Source: Conchocele bisecta
Lineage: Eukaryota > Mollusca > Bivalvia > Lucinida > Thyasiridae
Direction of reading: 5' to 3'
NCBI GenBank assembly: GCA_029237695.1
Contig: CM055279.1
Span: 5,102,323 to 5,166,322, forward strand
Length of the DNA stretch: 64,000 nucleotides
Made by a program: the position numbers and the translations under genes. Under the pieces are notes generated by a model. The model was not told the DNA's origin. It was given only the letters and a program-made list of their open reading frames with translations, and made no database searches. Of this stretch, positions 21,801-33,800 are shown in pieces. Within the stretch, counting starts at the first letter, position 1, and every line of letters starts with the position of its first letter.

Positions 21801-24800
21801 CACGTTTCTCAATCCTACAATAACTTCTCAATACTTTTGCCAATCGCTTAAATATTTATACACATGATACATATGAACATGCCCTACACACTCCACCACC
21901 CAGTACTTCGACCTTGACCTTTGACCTTCACCTTTTCTACTTTAAATGTTTACTTACCACTTTGGGACAAATCTACGTGCACGTTTCTCAATCCTACAAT
22001 AACTTCTCAATACTTTTGCCAATCCCTTAAATATTTATACACATGATACATATGAACATGCCCTACACACTCCACCACCCAGTACTTCGACCTTCACCTT
22101 TGACCTTCACCTTTTCTAGTTTAAATGTTTACTTAGCAACTTTGGGACAAATAAATCTACGTGCATGTTTTCTCAATCCTACAATAACTTCTCAATACTT
22201 TTGCCAATCCCTTAAATATTTATACACATGATACATATGAACATGCCCTACACACTCCACCACCCAGTACTTCGACCTTGACCTTTGACCTTCACCTTTT
22301 CTACTTTAAATGTTTACTTACCACTTTGGGACAAATCTACGTGCACGTTTCTCAATCCTACAATAACTTCTCAATACTTTTGCCAATCGCTTAAATATTT
22401 ATACACATGATACATATGAACATTCCCTACACACTCCACCACCCAGTACTTCGACCTTGACCTTCACCTTTTTATGCCCGCGCAACCGAATGGTGAGTGG
22501 GGCATATAGTGTTACCGGCGTCCGTCCGTACTCGGGTAAATGGCTTGTATTCAAATATGCCATATTTCTAGTTCGTAATGTGAAGAAAAAAAAAGGGGAG
22601 GTTTTGCTATTAATAACTTGCTTTCAGTTCACTCGCTGACTTTAAATGTCATCTGACTGTTGTTAATTGCGAACGCAAATTGAGCCTATTGAGACATCCC
22701 CCGATGAACAGAGAGCCACTTCCGAAAGTAGACCACCTGACTGTTGTTAATTGCGAACGCAAATTAAGCCTATTGAGACGTCCCCCGATGAACAGAGAGC
22801 CACTTCCGAAAGTAGACCCGTGCAAACGGCCAGAATCACGATCCCAATAGCGTGGAGACAGTATGTCTCCCGCCAAAAATAGTATTGACTGGATATCAAA
22901 AATGTTTCACGACACCGTGTTTCACGGCACATACGCACTGTGTTGATGGGATAAAACACATTCCTGTTGCCTAATAGTGATCTACATTGCTTGTTGCAAA
23001 CAGGAAGATGTTTCATTAACTCTTTGCATGCTGGGAAATGTGTGGGCTATAAATAGTTCAAAAATAGCAGATGACAATTCATTATGTTTTCTTTTATTTC
23101 TCCTTATAAATGTCATGAATATGTCTTGGAATTTCATTAGAATTGTGTCCAGAGGACACAATTCTAATGAAATTTCAAGACATATTTACAGAGAGATGCA
23201 CAGGCTGATCTGGATCTACACTGCTCGCAAAACCCATAAGCCCCATTTCTCCAGTCACAGCCACATATTGGGTGGTTGGTCGGGCGAACGTGACGGCGTA
23301 AATTAACGCTAGGGGTTCCTCCTTATAGGAATCACGTTTTGCCTGGTTTGGCCCTCAGGTACGTTTTTATCTTTGGCTCTTTTGTTACCTGGGAGTTGAA
23401 TTGGGTTATTGTCCATTACAAAAGTAGTACGATTATTACTGATCCTACTGCTTTTGGGAGGGGGCGAAGTGATTCTGGTGTGGCGAGGACCTGGCATCAG
23501 ATCAGGATTATTCTGATTTCAGGGCTGAATATATAGTTTTTTTGTCTCGCCCGCGAAAGCAGAAAGTGAGACATAGGTTTTGCTTTTCCGGAGTTGTCGG
23601 CGGCGGCGTCATCATGCAATGTTAAGTTTTCGTGCTTCAGTCATTACTTCAACACCTTATCAGCTACAGTCATACAACTTTATACATACCTTTACTATGA
23701 TGTGTACATGAATATACGACTATTACTATTTATACATACCTTTAACTATGATGGTACATAATATACGACTATTACTATTAATACATACCTTTACTATGAT
23801 GTGTACATGAATATACGACTATTACTATTTATACATACCTTTACTATGATGTGTACATGAATATACGACTATTACTATTTATACATACCTTTACTATATG
23901 AGATGAATTACGATATTCTATTTGTACATACCTACATGATGTGTAAACAAAATATACGACTATTCATTTATACATCTCTTTACTATGATGTGAGATGAAT
24001 ATACGACTATTACTATTTATACATACCTTTACTATGATGTGTAGAATGTATCGACTATTTACTATTTATACATACCTTTACTATGATGTGTACATGAATA
24101 TACGACTATTACTATTTATACATCTCTTTACTATGATGTGTACATGAATATACGACTATTACTATTTATACATACCTTTACTATGATGTGTAGATGAATA
24201 TACGACTATTCTCGGGGCCCCAGGGTCAAGGTCAATGCCCCAGGGTCAAGGTCAAGGCGGAACAAGGCGAGACATTTGATTCCGCGGAATTCTTGTTATT
24301 GTAAATATTCAGTTCTGATTTTGGGATTTTCCCCCCATTTGTACATGTTTAAACCCCAACAAACAAACAAAACCTCCAATAATAATTTATGGTCATGATC
24401 GCAAAGCATCCACGCATGTCTTTAAGTTGTCATCTGTCTGTTTTACAGTGGAACCTCTCTAAACCAGACATCCTGGGGACCTCCCAGGGTGTCGGGTTTG
24501 GGAGAGGTTCCACTGTCTTTGGAAAATATATACCTAAGAATTTCCTTTCAGTCTTCGGAGCAAGATCAAACCGAAGACTAAAAAGAAGTCTCCGCCTCCA
24601 AAGGAAGAGATTATGTCTTTCTCTGAAGAGAGTTCTGACAACGGTAAGACTGGGGTTTGATAACAGAGCTCCAGATAAGTTTTGTATCTAAAGATTATTA
24701 TACACTCACATTTCAAATTCAATGTGTATTTTACTATTACAAATGTATTATTGATTTTCTTCCGTATTAAATATGAAGAAAAAAATTATAAAAAATAAAA

Positions 24801-27800
24801 TAAATATAAAAATTCACTTATTTGAGCTTTTAAAAGCAAACACTGTTTGCTTTTTGCAGTTCAACTAAGTAAATTTTCAACTTTATTACAGTATCTTCAC
24901 TACTCAATTTGAAAATCAATGCATATTTTCACATTGATGTGAGTATTTTGTTCTCGCACTTTTGATAATCAATGCGTATTCTGCTAAAATAAGTGCGTAA
25001 AATACGCCAATACGCACCTTATCTGGAGCCCTGATACCTTTTGGGTGTGTCTGTGTTACTGTGTGTAGATTTGGCTGAAGAAATAGAGTATGTGAGGTGC
25101 CATTTGTGCCCAATTTCACATGATCTGCTGTTTATCATGTAACCTGCCTTGTATTGATTGACCAAATTGACATGTTGTATCAGGCATTGACCTGATACAA
25201 ACATCCGTGTTACACTGAAGTGAAAACTGACGTTCCATTGGTCGGATGACATCATGTGACGTTACTGAATGACATCCGTGTTAATGCAACGTAAACAAGT
25301 CCTTGCCTGATAAACTTCCTATCAAAAGACACTAGCCCGGTATTCTCTATTTCTTGCTTGAAATTTCATATACTTCTTTATCATCATCCATATTTTCATT
25401 TTATAGCCCATCCATGCGACTTTCATGCCCAATGTCAAATGACTTTTGTTAAACGTACAGGGTGACGACCGACTAATGTTGGACTTGAATATAAACGCTG
25501 AATGGGCATTTCCATTATGAATTTAATTGGTTGTTGCTAACGGACAACCATTTCTTGTAGGTTTGGTGTGGACAACCGCTTGGCGTATGTACTAACCCAA
25601 ACCCTTGAAAAGTTTCACATATATAGAGAATAGTAGGTTAGTGCCGTGAATGGGAAAAAATATCTGGCAAGGCTTAGGAAACGGGATGGGCGAGGCTCTG
25701 CCGAGCACATCCCGTTTCCGTGCCACGCCAGATATTTTTTCCCATTCACGGCACTAACCTACTATTCTATTTATCCCGTCAACACCTACAAATGGCTGTA
25801 AAATTCAAAAATAGTATTGACTGGATATCAAAAATGTTTCACGGCACCGTGTTTCACGGCACATACGCACTGTGTTGACAGGGATAAAACACTAACCCTT
25901 ACCCTAATTACCTCCCCGTGAGACCTGACCTAACATTGAACCTAATGTTAGTGTTAAGATATAAGTAATTTAGTTTCAATAAATAAATACCGCCAAATGG
26001 TTGTCCTACACCAAACGGATGTTGTATAGAAATAACGGTAAATATTGGTGTGTATTGCCTAGACATCTTGACTTGTGTACTTGTGTAAAATGTGCATTTC
26101 GTAGTATACCCATATTGTATTTTGTTGCATGTATGTTGTTTTCTGGCCACTGGCTGATAAAACTTAACCCTTAGACCGGTACACACAACAATTGTTGTCT
26201 GCTGTTGCTTTATATCTAGCCTTCTTTCTCAATAAAAACATGGTTTAACAGCACTTTAGAATCATTTCCAATGGAAATGATTCTAAAGTGCTCTTAAAGC
26301 ATGTCGGAAATGATTCTAAAGTGCTGTCAAAGCATGTTTATGGTGATAAAAATGGAAAATAGATACCATAATTTTTTATCAAATTCCTCAAACATGCATT
26401 TTGTCGTCTGCTGTTTCATTTTTTTCCATCAAAAACATGTTTTGACAACATTTTAGAATCATTTCTATTGGAAATGATTCTCAAATGCTGTTAAACCATG
26501 TTTTTATTGAGAAAGAAGGCAAAATATAAAGCAACAGCAGACGACAATTTTCGTACTCAACAGTCTATGGGTTAACCCTTCCAACACTACGGACCTCTAT
26601 CATAATGTTTGCAAACAGTGTAGATCCAGATGAGCCGGCTCGTAAGGATCTCCACTGTTCTAACGGGGTTCGCACAGGTCTTGAAAAACCCTTGCATTTG
26701 ACATCTCGAAAAACCCTTGAAAACGATCAATTGCCTTGAAAAAAACCATGAAAAACATAATAACCCTTAACAAAACCTTGAATATTAACCAGCCCACTTT
26801 GATGAAAACGCCACCACCAAATTCAATTAATTGCTCTAAACGACAACAGCCTTAAATTCAACGGTGAAAATGGCTCCAGTCTTACAAATAAAGCTTTGTA
26901 TCGGCTCTGTGAAAAATTTTGGGTCATTGTACAAAAAAATCTTTAAATTTGAAATTAACTGTCTTGAAAAACCCTTGAAAAACCCTTAATTTTTACTAGT
27001 GAAAGTTTGTATGATCCCTGTCTAATTCATTAAATAGTTAACGTTTACGTGGAAGAGTCCATACCAGTTTCTTGTACATGACTTTGTTCATGTGTCAATG
27101 GGTATAACCCATTCACCCCTAAGTAATTGGAATGGATTTGTATATATTAATTTCCGGACCAATCAAATCGTCACAAAATCACTAGTCCATTTATGAAAAG
27201 GGTTGTTTTTGTTCTCAAAAATGTGAGAATTACTTGCAAAAAGTGCAGATCCTGATGAGACGGCTCGTCACGATCTACACTGTTTACCAGTACCCCTATA
27301 CAGGCCTGTGGTGTTGAAAGGGTTAAGTACCAACTTGTAAATGATATGTAGCTGTAACTGGAGAAATGGGGCGTATGGGATGTGACCAGTGTAGCTGGAC
27401 CAGGGGCCCGTTTCACTAAACTTTGTACGACTAAAATATTTGTATGTTCAAAATTATCATAGTCTGTAAATTTCACATTAACAGTGTTTTCTTGTAAACA
27501 ATTATTGGATTTATATTTATGCAGCCTATGCTCAATAAATGTAAATCCATTAATTGAAATTTCCGGACGATCCTAAATTTGCACTTACGGACATTTTAGT
27601 CGTACAAAGTTTAGTGAAACGGGCCCCAGTAGATCTAAGAGCACACTCCTATAGCCTGATAGCGATCCTCATTGCTCATTAGAAACATGACAGGTGGTTC
27701 ATTGAAGTAATGGCGAACAGTGTGGATCCTGATCAGCTGTGCGGATAAGGCTGATCTGGATCTACACTGGTCGCAAAACCCGTAAGCCCCATTTCTCCAG

Positions 27801-30800
27801 TCACAGCCACAAATATGACTTATAGCGACAACTAGCCAACACGTGAACAAAATCCTCATGGCAATTAAGGGGTATCCTGCCTTCAAGAACGTTCCCCCAT
27901 TGCCGGTGTTTGGCTCGGATTTGGGTGCTTGTGGGTATACTCGAGTTGGATCACGATCTGACAAAACCGGCCTAAAAGCATAAATAAAGTAGAGCTACAT
28001 GTATAAGCATATTTTTGGCGTAAATCAACATACGTCTTTGGCATTTTGTATGTGACAGTTGGATCTGGTTAAACCCCTTATTTGAGTATTACGATTATTC
28101 GTAATCATATTTTAGGGGAAGGGGCCAAGTGACTGGTGTGGTATGGACCTGGCACCAGGTCAGGTTATGTAAATATTCCGTTCTGATTTTGGGATTTTCC
28201 CCCCAATGCAGCAGGTTAAAACGGGATCAAACTGTTTGCCCGGCCTTACATGACCTTAGCTGTTGTTAGGCCGTTAAACACCAATAAACAAACAGACAAA
28301 CAAATCAGCATTTCAATATTAGAAAATTGCATCTGAAAATATGTTGTCCTACACCACAGGATTTTCTAAAAGTATCGTGTATAGATCTAGATCGACATAT
28401 TTGTGTATGTCTGTTCAGTTAACATGATTATGAAAAGTTTTACTTTTTACTACTACAATTCAGGTGAAATGCTCTTTGTAAATCTGATTTAAACATTGAA
28501 AGAAAAATATTTTAGGGAGTAAAATACTCTTTTAAGGCCAAATGATTTTTCCGTCGTCGTCCGCGTAGTCCGCGTCGTCCCGTCCGCGTCGTCCGTTTTT
28601 TTTGTGTAAGGCAAATGCGTTAAAGTTATTGTTTTTTCACAACACGGTCAAATGCCTCGGCAGGCGTGATACCGCTTCTGTGGCGGAATTCTTGTTTTAA
28701 TGTAAATATTCAATTCTGATTTTGGGTTTTCCCCCCATTTGTATGTGTACTTGAACATGTACTTGTACAGGTAATATATGGGATTTAGTAGTAAACCCAT
28801 TGATCCGGCCTTAAATGACCGTAGCTGTTGATAGGCCGTTAAACCCCAACAAACAAACAATCAAACTCTTTTAAGGCTAAACCTTATCTGGAGCTCTGAG
28901 AGTGATGGCTAAATGTGGCTGTGACTGGAGAAATGGGGTTTATGAGATATGTGACCAGTGTAGCTCCTGATCAAATAGCACACTCATGTGGCGTGATAAC
29001 GATCTACATTGCTGGTTGGAAACATGGCGGGTGTTTCGTTGACGGAATGGTGATCTGTGCGGATCCTGATCAGACTGCGCATGCACAGGCTGATCTGAAT
29101 CTACACTGGTCGCAAAGCCCGTAAGCCCCATTTCTCCAGTCACAGCCACAAATATGATATTTGTTAAATAAGTTTACTACTTGCATAAGAAACGAGTCTG
29201 TGCCAAGTTTCTTATGATGTCAGTCAACGAGTTTGATAAATATCATCGGGAAATGAAAAAAGTTGACATTTTATTATATTGCATGAGTACATCATCATAC
29301 ACCGGAAGCTGTACTGATCACATATTTTTATGCCCCACCATGGTAGTGGAGGGGGCATTTAATGTTACCCTTGTCCGTCCGTCACAAGGTTAAAGTTTTT
29401 ATTTGAGCTTGTATTGTCCATAGTATTAGGTCTACAGTCACCATACTTGCACACTATCATGAGACAGTGATGTATACCGCAACCCGCTGTGAATCAAACG
29501 ACCTTTGTTTGACCTTGACCTACAATTGCTATATTTGCATATTTTTTTCCCGTGGTTAAATGTTTTGTTTCAGCTTGTTTACTTACTATGAAAGCAGTGA
29601 GGGGTATCCGTGTTCTATGAACACCCCAATTGTATAGATTAAGGAAGCTCTGTAGTTAGCCTATTTTTGTCAGATCTATTCACATTTGTGGCTGTGTCTG
29701 GAGGAAGGGGGCTCATGGTATTTGTCACCAGTGTATCTCGGTCTGCGCGAAATTTGTCGGTCTGTCGGACATGTCCGTTAAAATTGGCGCCTGTCCGACG
29801 GTAAACCGGAAAACGCCGGACCGAATGTCCACTATAAAAGAAAGTAAGCATCAATGAAATCACCTTCCTTTGGTATGCGCTTCTGGTGCTAGCTTTTCTT
29901 ATATGACTGATATATAAAAAGCTCTTAAATATCACACAAAATTATTATATTTTTTTTTAAATTTCGGTCCTGTAAATTTTTGTCCGGTCTGGTAAAAATT
30001 TCAAGTTTACCAGATCGAATGTCCTGTAAAATTTTGGCAGTTTCGCGGAGATTGGTATCTCCAGATCGACGGGCACACTCCACCTGATAACGATCTGTAT
30101 TGCTTGTTTGAAGCATGACGGGTGTTCCATTGATGGAATGGTTTTCAGTGCAGATCCTGATCAGATCTACACTGTTCGCAAAACAAATAAGCCCCATTTT
30201 TTCAACCACAGCCAGATTTATAATTATTCATCATGTTTATTGTTTAATGTTCCGCAGGTTGCTTATGCCATGGTTACAGGAATAAACTTTTTTTGAGAAT
30301 TTATTGTAGACTGTAATTGTAATATTTTGAAAGTCTGTTTGTTTGCTTGTTTGTTGGGGTTTAACGGCCATCAACAGCTAAGGTCATTTAAGGCCGGGTC
30401 AATGGGTTTAGTACTAAACCCCATATATTACATGCACATGTACATGTGGGGGGGAAATCCCAAAATCAGAATGAATATTTACAATAAAAAAAACACTATA
30501 TATTCAGCCCTTAAATCAGAATAATCCTGATCTGATGCGAGTTTGAAAGTCTGGTTTAATGCCTTTCAAAAAGTGAAAGTGTGTGTGTTTAACATCCCAG
30601 CAACAGCTAAGGTCATTTAGGGACGGTTTCCAGTCTCATCCAAAAGACCAGTGGGATAGAAGTATTTTTTGTTGACTCTGGATTGCGAGGCGAGGTTTGA
30701 ACCCACAGCCTCCGGATTGGAAGTCAGGTGTTCTGACCCCTACGCCGCAATATATAAATTAAAATGGCAGGGTTCTGGCTTGAAGCATTATCAATTGCGA

Positions 30801-33800
30801 AGCTGTAAAGCTGGCTTTTAATTTAAATGTGGCTGTGACTGGAGAAATAGGATGTACAGGTTTTGTGAACTGTGTAGATCCAGATCAGCCTGTGCATCCA
30901 CACAGTCTGACCAGGATCTGCATTATTCGCCATTCCATGCTGAAACGCCCGTCATGCTTCTACCAAGCAACACAGATCGTTATCAAGCTACAGGGGTGAT
31001 CTATTTGATCATCAGTCACACTGGTCATAAATCCCATAAGCCCCATTTTCCAGTTACTATCACATATGATTCACGCCATGTGATTTTATACCTTCGGACA
31101 TCTGCGTAATTTGATTAAATACGTTCACAAAATTCACAATATTTTTCGTAAATAAAGTCAAAAGTTGACACAATTTTCAGAGTACATGCGGAATATAATT
31201 CCGCGGAATATAATTCCGCATGTACTCTGAAAGTTTTGTCAACTTTTGACACCATTTACGGAAAATATTGTAAATTTTGTAAACGTATTTCATGAAATTA
31301 CGCAGATGTCCGAAGGTACAAAATCACACGGCGTGTCTCATATATGCATGTGCTTGTATTGACTGATTTAGCTTTTGTTACAGTGTTTGTTTTCTGCTTG
31401 CCGCTACTTATATGTGCTCTAAAGGATTTCAGTATGACCTGAACATATTTATTTGTTGTTTGGCTCTTTCAGAAGGATATGTGAACATATGCAATCCTAC
31501 TGTCCGTTTCACGAAACCTGCCCAAATTTTACGGCCATATAAACCATGCAAAAACTAGCTTTTTTAGCTCACCTGAGCAAAGCTCATGTGAGCTATTGTT
31601 ATGGCAAAGTGTCCGTCGTCCGTACGTCCGTGAACATTTTCAATCATCTTCTTCTCCCGAACTGCTGAGCCGATATTGGTTAAACTTCACAGGGATGATA
31701 TATGGGTGATGCCATTTCAGATTTGTTAAAATGGAGGTCATCGACAATCCAAGATGGCCGCCATGGAAAAGTAGGTCAAATTCTTAAAAAATCTTCTTCT
31801 CACGAACCGCCAGACCGATTTCGACGATACTTGGTATGAATGATCGATAGTTAGCGCTGTTTCAGATTTGTTCATATGGTGGCCCGTGGGTCAATAAAAA
31901 TGGGCGTCGCCCGAGGGGTCAAATAGGGGTCAAATTTTATTTTTTAACCGAATATAGTCATGTAATATATCAAATCGAAGGTATTGACGAGACAATCACT
32001 CTGGAACATTTTTTGTCTAAATCATATGATTACGTCATCCAAGATGGCCACCGATAGTTCAAATGGTCATTCTTTTACTAAAGATTTCAAACGTCTTTTT
32101 CTTGTAAACTGCTTGGCCGATATTGGCCAGACTTAACTGTAATGGTCTGTGGTTGAAGCCTGTTCATTTTTGTTAAAATGGAGGTCATCACCAAATCCAA
32201 GATGGCCGCCGTTGAGAAGTAGGTCAAATTCTTAAAAAATCTTCTTCTCACGAACCGCCAGGCCGATTTCGACGATACTGGGTATGAATGATCGATAGTT
32301 AGCGCTGTTTCAGATTTGTTCATATGGTGGCCCCTGGGTCAAAAATGGGCGTCGCCCGAGGGGTCAAATAGGGGTAAATTTTATTTTTAACCGAATATAG
32401 TCATATAATATATCAAATCGAAGGTATTGACGAGACGATCACTCTGGAGAATTTTTTGTCTAAATCAGATGATTACGTCATCCAAGATGGCCACCGATAG
32501 TTCAAAAGGTCATTCTTTTACTAAAGATTTCAAACGTATTCTTCTTGTGAACTGCTTGGCCGATATTGGCCAAACTTAACTGTAATGGTCTGTGGGTGAA
32601 GCCTGTCCATTTTTGTTAAAATGGAGGTCATCACCAAATCCAAGATGTCCGCCGTTGAAAAGTAGGTCAAATTGTCAAAAAAATCTTCTGCTCACAAACC
32701 TCCAGGCTGATTTCGACGAAATTTGGTGTGAATGATTGATATTTAACGCAGTTTCAGATTTGTTCATATGGTGGCACCTGGGTCAAAAATGGGCGTGGCC
32801 CGAGGGGTCAACTAGGGGTCAAATTATATTTTTGACCGAATATGGTCATATAATATATCCAATCCAAGGTATCGACGAGACGATCACTCTGGAGCATGTT
32901 TTGCCAAAATCAGATGATTACGTCATCCAAGATGGCCGCCGACAGTTCAAAAGGTTGTTCTTTTACTAAAGATTTCAAAGGACTTCTTCTTGTGAACTGC
33001 TTGGCCGATATTGACCAAACTTAACTGAAATGGTTTGTTGGTGAAGCCTGTTCATTTTTGTCAAAATGGAGGTCATCACCAAATCCAAGATGTCCGCCGT
33101 TGAAAAGTAGGTCAAATTGTCAAAAAATCTTCTTCTCACAAACCGCCATGCCGATTTCGACGAAACTTTGTATGAATGATCGATATTTAATACTGTTTCA
33201 GATTTGTTCATATGGTGGCACCTAGGTCAAAAATGGGCGTGGCCCGAGGGGTCAACTAGGGGTATTTGGACCGAATATGGTCATATAATATATCCAATCC
33301 AAGGTATCGACGAGACGATCACTCTGGAGCATGTTTTGCCAAAATCAGATGATTACGTCATCCAAGATGGCCGCCGACAGGTCAAAAGGTTGTTCTTTTA
33401 CTAAAGATTTCAAAGGACTTCTTCTTGTGAACTGCTTGGCTGATATTGACCAAACTTAACTGAAATGGTTTGTTGGTGAAGCCTGTTCATTTTTGTCAAA
33501 ATGGAGGTCATCACCAAATTCAAGATGTCCGCCGTTGAAAAGTAGGTCAAATTGTCCAAAAAAATTCTTCTCACAAACCGCCTGGCCGATTTCGACGAAA
33601 CTTTGTATGAATGATCGATAGTTAACGCTGATTCAGATTTGTTCATATGGTGGCACATTCGCAATATATGTTAGATCAGAAGGTACCAACAAATTCTGTG
33701 GAACATTTGAAGTTGTAAGTGAAGAGTCTTTGTGAAATCAAGATAACCACTATGGAGGCTTTTAGGTGAGCGATACAGGCCCATTTGGGCCTCTTGTTTT

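Noticed and set aside
24389..24691. 100-codon ORF over TCF19 exon 5
   Set aside because: Its frame is not the one demanded by the phases of exons 4 and 6; only 24552-24643 is coding, in another frame.
30567..30752. Functional glycine tRNA gene on the minus strand
   Set aside because: A- and B-box order is present but anticodon and acceptor stems do not pair and the sequence continues into a SINE body with a repeat tail.
32087..33664. Repeated 66-84-codon ORFs on both strands
   Set aside because: They recur with the 440-bp tandem unit and overlap on both strands; they follow the repeat period, not gene structure.
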